Origin: Neobacillus niacini
GTDB lineage: Bacteria; Bacillota; Bacilli; Bacillales; Cytobacillaceae
Direction: 5' to 3'
NCBI RefSeq assembly: GCF_030817595.1
Contig: NZ_JAUSZN010000001.1
Coordinates: 6,622,001 to 6,686,000, forward strand
DNA: 64,000 nucleotides
Shown here: piece after piece, positions 7,480-16,136 of the stretch
Layout of the letters: each line of letters opens with the position of its first letter
How positions within the stretch are numbered: position 1 is the stretch's first letter
The notes under the pieces: generated by a model
What the model saw: only the letters and a program-made list of their open reading frames with translations
Database searches by the model: none
Told to the model about the DNA's origin: nothing
Translations under genes and position numbers: made by a program

Positions 7480-9345
7480 TTATTTTTCAAACTTCTCTCG
7501 ATAATGTGCTAATGCTAGTAAGGGAAAGATATAGCGGTAGCTATGGTAGTGTATATAAAAAGCACCGGCCATTCCCTGGCCTTTAGGGTAGGCTGTGGTC
7601 CAATCCTCTTTTTGCAGATTCTCCAATAAATGTGAGACCCCTTTACGAATCGCAGGTAATTGTTTATCTGAAACACTGATTAATGTATCCAAGGCCCAGG
7701 CTGTATGAGTTAGAGTGCTGACTCCTAGCGGCACGTATGTTTGTTTGTTATCGCTGTAACAGGATTCGCCCCAGCCTCCATCTTTGTTTTGAATGTGCTG
7801 GAGCCACTGGATGGCTTTTTGTATCGATTCATCACTTTCAGAAATTCCGACTGCAGCTAAACCCGTTACTGCGCCCCAAGTGCCGTAAATATAACAAATT
7901 CCCCATCTTCCATACCAAGAACCATCCCGTTCTTGGTGATCCAACAGCCATTTTACTCCTTTTTTAATACTTTGATGGTCTTCTGATAGATTTGTATAGT
8001 TCCCGAAGAATTCAAGCGTACGCCCTGTGATATCTGCACATGATGGGTCAGTTAGGATAAACTGAGCCTTTTCAATGGGAAGAAACTCAAAAAGCTTGGT
8101 ATCCGTATTTTTTTCGAAAGCTGCCCAGCCGCCGTCGGCATTCTGCATGGATAGTAGCCAGTTAATTCCCCGGCTCCAGGTGGCATGATGATTGGTGCCC
8201 ATTCTCGAAACCGATCGTAAAGAGGCGGTTGTATCATCCACATCGGGGTTAATGGTATTGATATCTGAGAAACCCCAGCCTCCTGGTAAACTAGTAGGAT
8301 TATGGATTACCCAATCACCAAATTTAGTATGCTGCCTTTTTAGTAAGTATTGATTTGTTTTCTCAACCATGGGATCTTCAGGTGAAATCCCAGCTTCTTG
8401 TAGGGTATAGCCTATTAACGAGGTGTTCCACACATTTGCTGTCGTGTATTGCATGTGCGGGCGGCTCTTAATCGTACATTTCATTGATTTAATCCCATCA
8501 ATCGCTTTCGTGATAACAGGGTCGGTTTTCTTATATCCTAGTGAGATAAGGGCAAAGATCATTAAAAAAGTAGAGCTGTAGTAGCTGTAAAACGTACCAT
8601 CTTCTTCGATATGGTCAAGCATATATTTCTTCGCGCGCTGGATGGCCAGTGTATGAAGCTGTTGGGGCAGCCCGATTAAATTCTTTACACCCTTTTCAAT
8701 AAAAGAGAAGAGCGAACGCATTTCCTCCGAACGAATCCATGATCCAGAGTCATTTCTGCCTGTACTTAAATCCGAGAGATCAGGACTCCTACTTGTCTTA
8801 ATCGATAATTTCTTATCAGCAAGAATCATCATAGGGGTTAAATTTGCCCGGCCGTAGACGGAAAAAGAATAGAAATTAATTGGAAAAGAGAGTGGTAATA
8901 AAATAATTTCAATTGGCAGAGGGGAGAAGGAGGGCCACTTTAATTGCCCGGTTATGGCCAACATCACTTTTGTGAACATACTAACCTCTTCGATACCGCC
9001 TTTGGTTAAAATAAACTTTTTTGCCGTTTGAAGGCGTTTATCCTTTTTGTGATAGTATCCGGAATATAAAAGGGCGTAATAGCATTCCACTGTAGCTGTA
9101 AGGTTTCCTTCCCGTTCATCGTAAAAAAGTTTCCAAGAGCCGGTTCTTTCTTGTCTGCTAAGAATCCTCTCCGTAAGACCCTTTATTAATTCTTCATCAT
9201 TTATTTCAAAAGTCCGTAATAAAATGATCATATAGGCATCTGTCGATAATCCAGTTTCGAATGGGTAATTCCAGGAGCCATCGGGAGACTGATCCCTTCT
9301 AAGTGTCTCAACCAGCCAGTCAATGCCTTTACTTGTAACGGTCAT
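7480..9345 (-). CDS. sqhC: squalene-hopene cyclase family terpene cyclase (sporulenol synthase type)
   Basis: 621 residues, typical for the family. The cyclisation motif DVDD sits at 368-371, and repeated QW motifs (QxxDGGW or QxxDGSW type) occur at about 17-25, 405-412, 470-478 and 520-526. These enzymes cyclise squalene to hopene or, in Bacillus, C35 tetraprenyl-curcumene to sporulenol in the spore membrane. GAGAGGA precedes the ATG on the reverse strand. The gene is convergent with mug across a repeat-containing gap and divergent from the DUF2515 gene. Which substrate is used cannot be decided from sequence alone. Confidence 0.88.
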   Translation of the reverse strand: MTVTSKGIDWLVETLRRDQSPDGSWNYPFETGLSTDAYMIILLRTFEINDEELIKGLTERILSRQERTGSWKLFYDEREGNLTATVECYYALLYSGYYHKKDKRLQTAKKFILTKGGIEEVSMFTKVMLAITGQLKWPSFSPLPIEIILLPLSFPINFYSFSVYGRANLTPMMILADKKLSIKTSRSPDLSDLSTGRNDSGSWIRSEEMRSLFSFIEKGVKNLIGLPQQLHTLAIQRAKKYMLDHIEEDGTFYSYYSSTFLMIFALISLGYKKTDPVITKAIDGIKSMKCTIKSRPHMQYTTANVWNTSLIGYTLQEAGISPEDPMVEKTNQYLLKRQHTKFGDWVIHNPTSLPGGWGFSDINTINPDVDDTTASLRSVSRMGTNHHATWSRGINWLLSMQNADGGWAAFEKNTDTKLFEFLPIEKAQFILTDPSCADITGRTLEFFGNYTNLSEDHQSIKKGVKWLLDHQERDGSWYGRWGICYIYGTWGAVTGLAAVGISESDESIQKAIQWLQHIQNKDGGWGESCYSDNKQTYVPLGVSTLTHTAWALDTLISVSDKQLPAIRKGVSHLLENLQKEDWTTAYPKGQGMAGAFYIHYHSYRYIFPLLALAHYREKFEK

Positions 9346-9429
9346 CGTAATGTTCAGTCCTCTCCCAATTGAATATTCTCATCTATACATATTCAGGAAA
9401 TAGAAAGAGAATTCTCAAGGGAGGTTATC

Positions 9430-10563
9430 ATTATATTTTTTATTAGAAGCCGGGAAAAAACGCCAATTGAAGCCATTAAGGATGAATTAAAGGCAAAAAT
9501 GAAACAACCAGCCGACATCGACAATAATAAATTAACTAGCGAGGAGAAAGGTATTTTAGAAAGGATAACAAGGAATACAAGGGAACTGAACCTGAATAAT
9601 GTCACAAGGACCATGGCCTATTTTGATTTTTACCAAAAACATCCTGAAATCCATTGGGCGTTTTTAGGACATATGGTCTCTAGAAATGGCGGCTGGAACA
9701 TGACGGATTTAAAAGGGGATTTCCTTACACGTCTGCTTACAAACCAAGAAAGGAATGCTTATTTTACTTTCTTAGAGCACGGGAATTGGCTGATTTTTCA
9801 AGACGCCTATCCACAATTTTTACTATACTGTGAAAGCTTAAAAAGAAATAAACCGCTCTTTTACCTTTTACCCGCTTTGAACATATCCTCCTTCATGGAG
9901 AGTGTTTGGAATTATTTTTGGAGAAGGCGGGACTCGTACATTTTAACAATGGCTCTGGTTATTAATGAACAAAATTATTTAGAAAAAAGAGTGATTCAGA
10001 ATCCTATTTATCAAAAGGATGTTTTAAACACATTAGAGTTTAAGCTACAGGATTACCTTTCGTTTAATCATATTTTGTTTCCCTATCGAAAAAAGAATTT
10101 AGCCGGGCAAACACTTCATGAGTTTCAATCATTACATGAGCGTATTTTATTAGGAAAAAGATTATATGCTGTGCTTTTTCAAAAAAAGGAATTATTAACT
10201 CAATTTGTAGAATGGGCAAAAGCACATCGCCATACTGGGTCTAGAAAAGATTACTGGCAGCATATCTTTAATAATGTTAACGAAGGAGTTCCTGGGATTC
10301 CCTATCAGCTCCGATTAAATGCCTGCAAACTGAAGTGGGGAGCTAAAAAAATATATAGTCCAGATTTAATGTCAGCATGGAAAGACGTTCAGCACCAAGA
10401 AGCGGAAAAGGGAGATTGGTTTCGTGATTGGCATGTAGCCGACTATCTCTCGGAGCTTAACGAAACACATATAAACGGGGAGATTGAATATGAATACTGT
10501 AAAACGCTCGAAAGGCTTGAACTTGCCGCCTTGGCAAAAAAAGTCATTACCGTTTTTAATTAG
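9430..10563 (+). CDS. DUF2515 (YppC-like) protein
   Basis: About 377 residues. The core with WAFLGHMVSRNGGWNMTDLKG matches the DUF2515 family of Bacillus, function unknown. A near-perfect ribosome site AAGGGAGG is at 9417-9424, yet the first in-frame ATG is at 9499, 74 bases later, while the frame is open in between. The first codons at proper distance are ATT 9430 and ATA 9433. I place the start at ATT 9430 with moderate confidence, since ATT is used by a few genes such as infC. ATG 9499 is the fallback. The end overlaps the next gene by 74 bases, so the two are translationally linked. Confidence 0.6.
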   Translation: MIFFIRSREKTPIEAIKDELKAKMKQPADIDNNKLTSEEKGILERITRNTRELNLNNVTRTMAYFDFYQKHPEIHWAFLGHMVSRNGGWNMTDLKGDFLTRLLTNQERNAYFTFLEHGNWLIFQDAYPQFLLYCESLKRNKPLFYLLPALNISSFMESVWNYFWRRRDSYILTMALVINEQNYLEKRVIQNPIYQKDVLNTLEFKLQDYLSFNHILFPYRKKNLAGQTLHEFQSLHERILLGKRLYAVLFQKKELLTQFVEWAKAHRHTGSRKDYWQHIFNNVNEGVPGIPYQLRLNACKLKWGAKKIYSPDLMSAWKDVQHQEAEKGDWFRDWHVADYLSELNETHINGEIEYEYCKTLERLELAALAKKVITVFN

Positions 10564-10939
10564 AGAATATGCTCCTGTCTTAGTTTTGGCTATATTGCTT
10601 GGTACTAGCTTAGATCTCTACTTTGTCGGCAAGAATTTGTACATGTTCCCAATTCGACCGTTTCCGGAAGTATTTTCTTTCAATATTGCTTTCACTTTTA
10701 TTGGGCTGCCACTTCTTGTCCTTGTATATGTAATGAAGATGAAGATGGTGAATATATGGGGGAAGGTAGGTATTGTTTTATTTCTAAGCTTACTAATGCC
10801 TATCTTTGAAAGGTTTTCCGAATTATTTGGGCTTTTTGAGCATTCAAGTGAATGGAAGCATATGTATAGCTTCTATGGTTACCTCGTTTTTTTCTCGTTT
10901 ATATTTTTATTTTATCAATTAACAAATAAAGAACAGTAA
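10490..10939 (+). CDS. CBO0543-like small integral membrane protein
   Basis: 149 residues with about four hydrophobic helices and charged ends, resembling the CBO0543 family of Firmicutes (unknown function). ATG 10490 follows GGGGAG at 7 bases and lies inside the end of the DUF2515 gene, in another frame. Expression therefore probably depends on its neighbour. Confidence 0.6.
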   Translation: MNTVKRSKGLNLPPWQKKSLPFLIREYAPVLVLAILLGTSLDLYFVGKNLYMFPIRPFPEVFSFNIAFTFIGLPLLVLVYVMKMKMVNIWGKVGIVLFLSLLMPIFERFSELFGLFEHSSEWKHMYSFYGYLVFFSFIFLFYQLTNKEQ

Positions 10940-10969
10940 AAAAGCCAAGACCGAAGTCTTGGCTTTTGT
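10940..10969. terminator. bidirectional terminator
   Basis: A 12-bp perfect stem, AAAAGCCAAGAC/GTCTTGGCTTTT, with a 4-base loop and flanking A and T runs. Confidence 0.85.
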
Positions 10970-10992
10970 AATGCCGCTACCAACGACACTAC

Positions 10993-11055
10993 GTACCCCT
11001 TCCGTCCGTACAGTGGTTAAGTGTCCCGCAACAAGCGAATGTTCGGAAGGGGTAC
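10993..11055 (+). repeat. perfect 12-bp inverted repeat upstream of ppiB
   Basis: GTACCCCTTCCG (10993-11004) and CGGAAGGGGTAC (11044-11055) enclose 39 bases. There is no T-run, so it is not a terminator. It lies in the 190-base gap between a terminator and ppiB. It may be a structured leader or a protein site. It matches no riboswitch I know. Confidence 0.6.
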
Positions 11056-11160
11056 TGTTATAATACCACAAATTTATGAATTTAAACCATGAAACTTTCT
11101 TTTCTGTGTTGGAAAGTGTATGATGAAAATGAATTTTTTTACATAAAGGAGATGTTAATT

Positions 11161-11598
11161 GTGGCAAAAAAAGGACACATACAAATGCAAAACGGTGAAA
11201 AAATTGAGTTTGAATTATATCCAAACGAGGCACCTGGTACAGTTGCTAACTTTGAAAAGCTAGCAACTAGCGGCTTTTACAATGGGTTAACTTTCCACCG
11301 TGTTATTCCTGGATTCGTAAGCCAAGGAGGATGCCCTGAAGGCCGTGGAACAGGTGGTCCTGGCTATACAATCAAATGTGAAACACAAGGCAATCCACAC
11401 ACACATGTTCCAGGTGCTCTATCAATGGCACACGCTGGTAAAGATACAGGCGGCAGCCAATTCTTTATCGTCCATGAGTCTCAGCCGCACCTAAATGGTG
11501 TACATACTGTTTTTGGTAAAGTGACTTCTGGTCTTGAAGCTGCGAAAGCGATGAGAAATGGCGACATTATGGAAAAAGTGGAAGTATACGACGAATAG
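11161..11598 (+). CDS. ppiB: peptidyl-prolyl cis-trans isomerase B (cyclophilin)
   Basis: 145 residues, close to Bacillus subtilis PpiB (143) in length and sequence. The cyclophilin core is complete: [14 protein letters not shown] with the catalytic Arg, then GGSQFFIV and HTVFGKV. It is cytoplasmic, with no signal peptide, and catalyses proline isomerisation during folding. GTG 11161 follows AAAGGAG at 9 bases. The frame is open from 11089, but without a site. Confidence 0.93.
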   Translation: MAKKGHIQMQNGEKIEFELYPNEAPGTVANFEKLATSGFYNGLTFHRVIPGFVSQGGCPEGRGTGGPGYTIKCETQGNPHTHVPGALSMAHAGKDTGGSQFFIVHESQPHLNGVHTVFGKVTSGLEAAKAMRNGDIMEKVEVYDE

Positions 11599-11606
11599 GA
11601 TTACTC

Positions 11607-11636
11607 AAAGAGCCGAGCAATTGGGCTCTTTTTTAT
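11607..11636 (+). terminator. terminator after ppiB
   Basis: AAAGAGCC/GGCTCTTT stem followed by a T-run. Confidence 0.8.
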
Positions 11637-11705
11637 ATCATCCGTTAGAATGAATCCATACTCTAGGGGCAAATTAACCTAATAACATCACACTGGGAGG
11701 TTTTT

Positions 11706-12491
11706 ATGAAAAGATTTGCTCTATTCCTAATCCCCTTATTACTGCTTTCCATGCAAAAGCCTGTTTCAGCGGTGAAGAATGAAGATAAACAGCTGAAGGC
11801 TGCCATCATAATTGATGATTTCGGCGGAGGTACTGGTGGTGTTAGAGATTTCCTCGAGGGGAATATTCCGATCACGGCAGCAGTCATGCCTTTTACCGAA
11901 AATTCAAAGAAACATGCTGAATGGGCGCATAAAAATGGATTTGAAGTAATCGTGCATTTACCAATGCAGCCGAAAAGGGGAAAACGATCCTGGCTTGGTC
12001 CGAAACCAATTACTGTCGATTTATCACATAAAGAGGTAAAGAAAAGGGTAGAGGAAGCATTAAAGTCTGTACCACATGCAGTGGGGATGAATAATCATAT
12101 GGGGTCTTTAGCGGTGGAGGATGAGGAAGTCGTCAGAGCGATTGTTGAAGTGGCAAAAGAGAGAAAGTTGTATATCATTGATAGCGGGACAAGTCCTAAA
12201 TCGAAATTTCCAGAGCTTGCAAAGGAAATGAACGTGCCGCTATTAAAAAGGGATGTTTTCCTTGATGATATATCGTCATCAAGCCACGTGAGAAAACAGA
12301 TGAAGAGATTGGCGAAAATAACCGAATTCACTGGCAGGGGAATTGCCATCGGGCATGTTGGGGTGACGGGAAAAGTATGTTCTGTCGGGATTTTTCAATC
12401 AATGGAAGAATACAAACAACGTAACATAAAAATCGTACCAGCATCGCAGCTATTTTCGACACAATTAACAGAACAATATTTGATACCATGA
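11706..12491 (+). CDS. divergent polysaccharide deacetylase family protein (YibQ-like), exported
   Basis: 261 residues starting with a typical signal peptide (KRFALFLIPLLLLSMQKPVSA, likely cleaved near residue 23). The mature part begins AAIIIDDFGGG, the first metal/Asp motif of the divergent polysaccharide deacetylase family (PF04748). It continues with VIVHLPMQP, NNHMGS and IDSGTSP. Members are predicted cell-wall glycan hydrolases, and substrate is unknown. ATG 11706 follows CTGGGAGG. A weak AAGG/CCTT terminator follows at 12493-12520, and the next gene is convergent. Confidence 0.82.
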   Translation: MKRFALFLIPLLLLSMQKPVSAVKNEDKQLKAAIIIDDFGGGTGGVRDFLEGNIPITAAVMPFTENSKKHAEWAHKNGFEVIVHLPMQPKRGKRSWLGPKPITVDLSHKEVKKRVEEALKSVPHAVGMNNHMGSLAVEDEEVVRAIVEVAKERKLYIIDSGTSPKSKFPELAKEMNVPLLKRDVFLDDISSSSHVRKQMKRLAKITEFTGRGIAIGHVGVTGKVCSVGIFQSMEEYKQRNIKIVPASQLFSTQLTEQYLIP

Positions 12492-12492
12492 A

Positions 12493-12521
12493 AAAAGGCA
12501 ACTTTTACAGTTGTCCTTTTG
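12493..12521. terminator. terminator between convergent genes
   Basis: AAAAGGCAAC and GTTGTCCTTTT pair with a one-base bulge and are followed by T. It can serve both the deacetylase gene and the reverse-strand membrane protein. Confidence 0.6.
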
Positions 12522-12526
12522 TGACT

Positions 12527-13009
12527 TTATCTGATTTTCTTTTTCTCAAAGATCATTTGGAAAAGATATAGCAGCATAGCCTTGAATAAAAAGATGAGTA
12601 AAAAGTTAAATTTACTTAATCTGATTAGAGAGGCATACCCAAGTTTTTTTAGGATTGGGACATGTATATAAACAAAAAATGCATCAATACAGAAATTGGT
12701 AAGAAAGTATCGTTTGAAATTCCCATAGGTAAACTTCATAATCCATAGGGTTCCAATGAAGAATGGCCCAATGATTAGTGGAAGTTCCCCAATAACCTTT
12801 GGAAAAAGTCTTTTATGAAATAACCACCATAACCTTTTGTGAGCAAACAAACTTTCAATGAAAACAAAAATGCCAATAAACAATGCACCTAGGGTAAACC
12901 GCTTAAATGTTTTCCTTCCTAATAAAGGAGCAGACAGCCAAGGAACAACAATCATTATAATAAAAACAAACTTTTCGTATCTCGTTAGGAATTTAATTAA
13001 ATCTTTCAT
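12527..13009 (-). CDS. small integral membrane protein (CBO0543-like)
   Basis: 160 residues with four to five hydrophobic segments separated by basic loops. The size and helix layout resemble the protein at 10490-10939, and both may belong to the CBO0543 group, but the similarity is weak by eye. The start is ATG at 13009 behind AAAAGGATG on the reverse strand. Function unknown. Confidence 0.65.
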   Translation of the reverse strand: MKDLIKFLTRYEKFVFIIMIVVPWLSAPLLGRKTFKRFTLGALFIGIFVFIESLFAHKRLWWLFHKRLFPKVIGELPLIIGPFFIGTLWIMKFTYGNFKRYFLTNFCIDAFFVYIHVPILKKLGYASLIRLSKFNFLLIFLFKAMLLYLFQMIFEKKKIR

Positions 13010-13182
13010 CCGGACATCCTTTTTTAAAAATATGTTTCCCGTTTATTGGAAATTTATGTACGGTATTCCTTATAAAAAATATATCAGCAAAACCAACTGC
13101 TTTCCTTCATTATCTAAAGCTGATACAATGTCTCCTATCAATCTATGAATGATAAGTAATTAATGGGGATGGGATATAAATC

Positions 13183-13938
13183 ATGAAATTAGTTTCTTGG
13201 AATGTCAACGGGCTTAGAGCCTGTGTGAATAAAGGTTTTTTAGATTATTTTAATGAAGTCAATGCTGATATCTTTTGTGTTCAGGAAACGAAATTGCAGG
13301 AAGGTCAAATTACCCTGGAACTTGAAGGATATCACCAATACTGGAATTATGCGGTCAAAAAAGGCTACTCAGGTACAGCCGTTTTCACCAAAAAGAAGCC
13401 TATTTCTGTCACTTATGGTGTAGGAAATGAGGATTCACAAGAGGAAGGAAGAATCCTGACATTGGAATTTGAAGGTTTTTACTTGGTGAACGTGTATACT
13501 CCGAACTCTCAAAGAGATTTAGCAAGACTTAGCTACCGATTAGAATGGGAGGATCAGATTATCTCCTATTTAAAAGAATTAGACTTAGTTAAGCCTGTTG
13601 TATTATGTGGGGATTTAAATGTGGCTCATCAGGAAATTGACTTGAGAAATCCGAAGTCAAACTTAGGTAATTCCGGCTTTACTCTGGAGGAACGAGGAAA
13701 AATGACTTCGCTGCTTGAGTCAGGGTTCATTGATAGCTTCCGCTACTTTTATCCGGAAAAAGAAGGAGCCTATACATGGTGGTCATACATGGCTAAGGTT
13801 CGTGAGAGGAATATTGGCTGGCGGATTGATTATTTTATTGTTTCAGAAAAACTTCGTGATAGGTTAATCAATGCGGATATTCATTGTGATGTAATGGGAA
13901 GTGATCATTGTCCTGTTGTACTCGAATTTGAAATGTAA
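13183..13938 (+). CDS. exoA: exodeoxyribonuclease III / AP endonuclease
   Basis: 251 residues, near-identical in length to Bacillus subtilis ExoA (252). All active-site motifs of the exonuclease III family are present: SWNVNGLRA at the N-terminus, QETK (metal Glu), YTPNS, GDLNVAH with the catalytic Asp/Asn, and GSDHCPV with the final Asp-His pair. It cleaves abasic sites and removes 3' blocks in base-excision repair. ATG 13183 follows GGGGATGGG. It appears to be a single-gene unit. Confidence 0.95.
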   Translation: MKLVSWNVNGLRACVNKGFLDYFNEVNADIFCVQETKLQEGQITLELEGYHQYWNYAVKKGYSGTAVFTKKKPISVTYGVGNEDSQEEGRILTLEFEGFYLVNVYTPNSQRDLARLSYRLEWEDQIISYLKELDLVKPVVLCGDLNVAHQEIDLRNPKSNLGNSGFTLEERGKMTSLLESGFIDSFRYFYPEKEGAYTWWSYMAKVRERNIGWRIDYFIVSEKLRDRLINADIHCDVMGSDHCPVVLEFEM

Positions 13939-14032
13939 ATCACTATAAGTTTTTCTTATTGGATATCATAAAAACCTCATAATTTTATTAATTAGCACGA
14001 TAGATTAAATTAGAATTAAGAGGTGATACAGT

Positions 14033-14806
14033 ATGGATATTAAAAAAGACGTTCAACAGCAATTTGGAAAAAATGCTGCTTCGTACGTTTCAAGTCCTAT
14101 TCATAAGGATGGGAAAGACTTATTGAAGATGGTAGAAATGGCAGTAATCTATGGTCAGGAAGTACTGCTCGATATAGCCACAGGCGGTGGGCATACTGCC
14201 AATGCGTTTGCACCTTTAGTTAAAAAAGTGACAGCGGTTGACCTTACCGGAGAAATGTTGACAGCGGCTGAGAGTTTTATTACAGAAAACGGTCATCAAA
14301 ATGTGGAATTTGTTCAAGGTGACGCAGAGCAGCTCCCTTTTACCGATGAATCGTTTGAGATTGTTACCTGCAGGATTGCGCCACATCATTTTCCTAATGT
14401 GGATTTATTCATAAAGGAAGTATATCGAGTATTGAAGCCGGGCGGTCAATTTTTATTGGATGATAATGTTGTACCTGAATGGAAAGAATATGATGAATTT
14501 TACAATACGATAGAGAAAATACGTGATTATAGTCATTTCCGTGCGTGGAAAAAATCAGAATGGATTCAAAAACTTGAGGATAGTGATTTAGAAGTTTTTG
14601 AATGGCATCGTTTTGAGAAGACGTTTCAATTTGAATCGTGGTGTGCAAATATGAAGCTTCCGGAATCAGAAAAAATTCATTTGACTAAATTTATTCTTGA
14701 ATCTTCCGATAAGATTAAAGATAAATTTAGAATACTCATACAGGATGAAAAAATTATTTCATTTAATGGGGAAGCGATTATTTTGAAGGCGTTAAAACGT
14801 AAGTAA
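14033..14806 (+). CDS. class I SAM-dependent methyltransferase
   Basis: 257 residues. Motif I is LLDIATGGGHTA (about 43-54), the acidic loop follows in VTAVDLTGEML, and VEFVQGDAEQLPF is the adenine-contacting motif. The Methyltransf_11 type domain continues to about 150. The C-terminal half is specific to Bacillus YodH/YcgJ-like proteins of unknown substrate. ATG 14033 follows GAGGTGAT. A strong terminator follows. Confidence 0.82.
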   Translation: MDIKKDVQQQFGKNAASYVSSPIHKDGKDLLKMVEMAVIYGQEVLLDIATGGGHTANAFAPLVKKVTAVDLTGEMLTAAESFITENGHQNVEFVQGDAEQLPFTDESFEIVTCRIAPHHFPNVDLFIKEVYRVLKPGGQFLLDDNVVPEWKEYDEFYNTIEKIRDYSHFRAWKKSEWIQKLEDSDLEVFEWHRFEKTFQFESWCANMKLPESEKIHLTKFILESSDKIKDKFRILIQDEKIISFNGEAIILKALKRK

Positions 14807-14810
14807 AAAA

Positions 14811-14856
14811 CCCAGTGTATTAAAGAGATCAGTCTCTTTGATACACTGGGTTTTTT
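14811..14856. terminator. strong bidirectional terminator
   Basis: AACCCAGTGTA...TACACTGGGTT with an inner AAAGAGA/TCTCTTT stem, flanked by A and T runs. It separates the methyltransferase from the small reverse-strand gene. Confidence 0.85.
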
Positions 14857-15001
14857 AAAATTCAAAAGGACTGTGCAGGTCATTTAGAGCAGTTCCGAAT
14901 ACATCAAATTCAGGTGACTTCTCACTATTAGGTATGGTTTCTTCTTGATCCACATGATTTGCGGGCATTTTTTCGACGTCTTTCTTCTGATTGTAACTCA
15001 A
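14855..15001 (-). CDS. 48-residue small hydrophilic protein
   Basis: A TTG start at 15001 sits 7 bases after AGGAGATG on the reverse strand and the frame runs to TAA at 14855-14857, which overlaps the terminator. The peptide begins MSYNQKKDVEKMPANHV and is rich in Asp, Glu and Asn, without membrane segments. It resembles small spore-associated proteins in style, but I cannot assign it to one. The convergent layout with the methyltransferase, the good ribosome site and the terminator support a real gene. Confidence 0.5.
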   Translation of the reverse strand: MSYNQKKDVEKMPANHVDQEETIPNSEKSPEFDVFGTALNDLHSPFEF

Positions 15002-15180
15002 GATCGCATCATCTCCTTTTTTGGGGAATGAATTATATTGTATTTTTACCCATTAAAAACGTTCTAAACCATTTTTATTTTTTTATTATAACCTCAGCAT
15101 AGTGTAGGTATGGTGATAATATATATTGTGGAATAATATCAGTACTTTTTGCGTTTCAAAAAAAACTTTAAAATTTAGTG

Positions 15181-15209
15181 TTGATTTTTGTCGCAATCCG
15201 TTGTAAGAT
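15181..15209 (+). promoter_or_regulatory. sigma-A promoter of the tRNA cluster
   Basis: TTGATT (15181-15186) and TAAGAT (15204-15209) are separated by exactly 17 bases, about 80 bases before the first tRNA. The leader between them and the tRNA contains short palindromes near 15227-15239 and 15253-15274, probably processing structures. Confidence 0.65.
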
Positions 15210-15287
15210 TATCAATGTCGCTGCTACGACGTAGCGAAGTTAGCAACTTAGTTTTCTAGTTCGTTTTTCTAGAAGGCGATATTACAT

Positions 15288-15372
15288 GCGGGTGTGGCGG
15301 AATTGGCAGACGCACCAGACTTAGGATCTGGCGCCGCAAGGCGTGGGGGTTCGACTCCCTTCACCCGCACCA
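15288..15372 (+). tRNA. tRNA-Leu (TAG)
   Basis: Cloverleaf with GCGGGTG/CACCCGC acceptor, anticodon TAG in ACTTAGGAT, long variable arm as expected for Leu, and encoded CCA. First of an eleven-gene cluster read from one promoter. Confidence 0.95.
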
Positions 15373-15431
15373 AAATTATTTTCGTTAGAAAATAACCAAA
15401 ACGAATTAAAATAAAATTATCATAAAAAAAT

Positions 15432-15506
15432 GCGGAAGTAGTTCAGTGGTAGAACACCACCTTGCCAAGGTGGGGGTCGCGGGTTCGAATCCCGTCTTCC
15501 GCTCCA
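15432..15506 (+). tRNA. tRNA-Gly (GCC)
   Basis: Acceptor GCGGAAG/CTTCCGC, anticodon GCC in CTTGCCAAG, GGTTCGAAT T-loop, encoded CCA. Confidence 0.95.
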
Positions 15507-15511
15507 ATGTT

Positions 15512-15600
15512 GCCGGGGTGGCGGAATTGGCAGACGCACAGGACTTAAAATCCTGCGGTAGGTGACTACCGTACCGGTTCGATTCCGGTCCTCGGCACCA
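15512..15600 (+). tRNA. tRNA-Leu (TAA)
   Basis: Acceptor GCCGGGG, anticodon TAA in ACTTAAAAT, long variable arm, encoded CCA. It begins 6 bases after the Gly gene. Confidence 0.95.
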
Positions 15601-15629
15601 TTTCCAGAATAGAAGTTATAGTATAAATT

Positions 15630-15706
<77 letters not shown>

Positions 15707-15714
15707 TATTTTAT

Positions 15715-15791
15715 CGGGAAGTAGCTCAGCTTGGTAGAGCACTTGGTTTGGGACCAAGGGGTCGCAGGTTCGAATCCTGTCTTCCCGACCA
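15715..15791 (+). tRNA. tRNA-Pro (TGG)
   Basis: Acceptor CGGGAAG/CTTCCCG, anticodon TGG in TTTGGGACC, encoded CCA. Confidence 0.95.
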
Positions 15792-15806
15792 TCAAGCACA
15801 ATTTTT

Positions 15807-15882
15807 GGGGCCTTAGCTCAGCTGGGAGAGCGCCTGCTTTGCACGCAGGAGGTCAGCGGTTCGATCCCGCTAGGCTCCACCA
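15807..15882 (+). tRNA. tRNA-Ala (TGC)
   Basis: Acceptor GGGGCCT, anticodon TGC in TTTGCACGC, encoded CCA. Confidence 0.95.
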
Positions 15883-15924
15883 AAGTATACTTTTGTAAGC
15901 ATAGGTGTATAATTTAAAAAATTT

Positions 15925-16001
15925 GGCGGTGTAGCTCAGCTGGCTAGAGCGTACGGTTCATACCCGTAAGGTCGGGGGTTCGATCCCCTCCGCCGCTACC
16001 A
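15925..16001 (+). tRNA. tRNA-Met (CAT), elongator type
   Basis: Acceptor GGCGGTG, anticodon CAT in TTCATACC, encoded CCA. The anticodon stem lacks the three G-C pairs of initiator tRNA, so it is the elongator. Confidence 0.93.
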
Positions 16002-16013
16002 AATTTTTCATTC

Positions 16014-16106
16014 GGAGGAATACCCAAGTCTGGCTGAAGGGATCGGTCTTGAAAACCGACAGGCGGGTCAAACCGCGCGGGGGTTCGAATCCCTCTTCCT
16101 CCTCCA
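16014..16106 (+). tRNA. tRNA-Ser (TGA)
   Basis: Acceptor GGAGGAA/TTCCTCC, anticodon TGA in CTTGAAAAC, long variable arm, encoded CCA. Confidence 0.95.
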
Positions 16107-16136
16107 TAAATTTCATATTATTGATTTCTCCAATGT

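Noticed and set aside
11089..11160. N-terminal extension of PpiB
   Set aside because: Cyclophilin homologues start at the GTG 11161 position, and no ribosome site supports ATG 11089.
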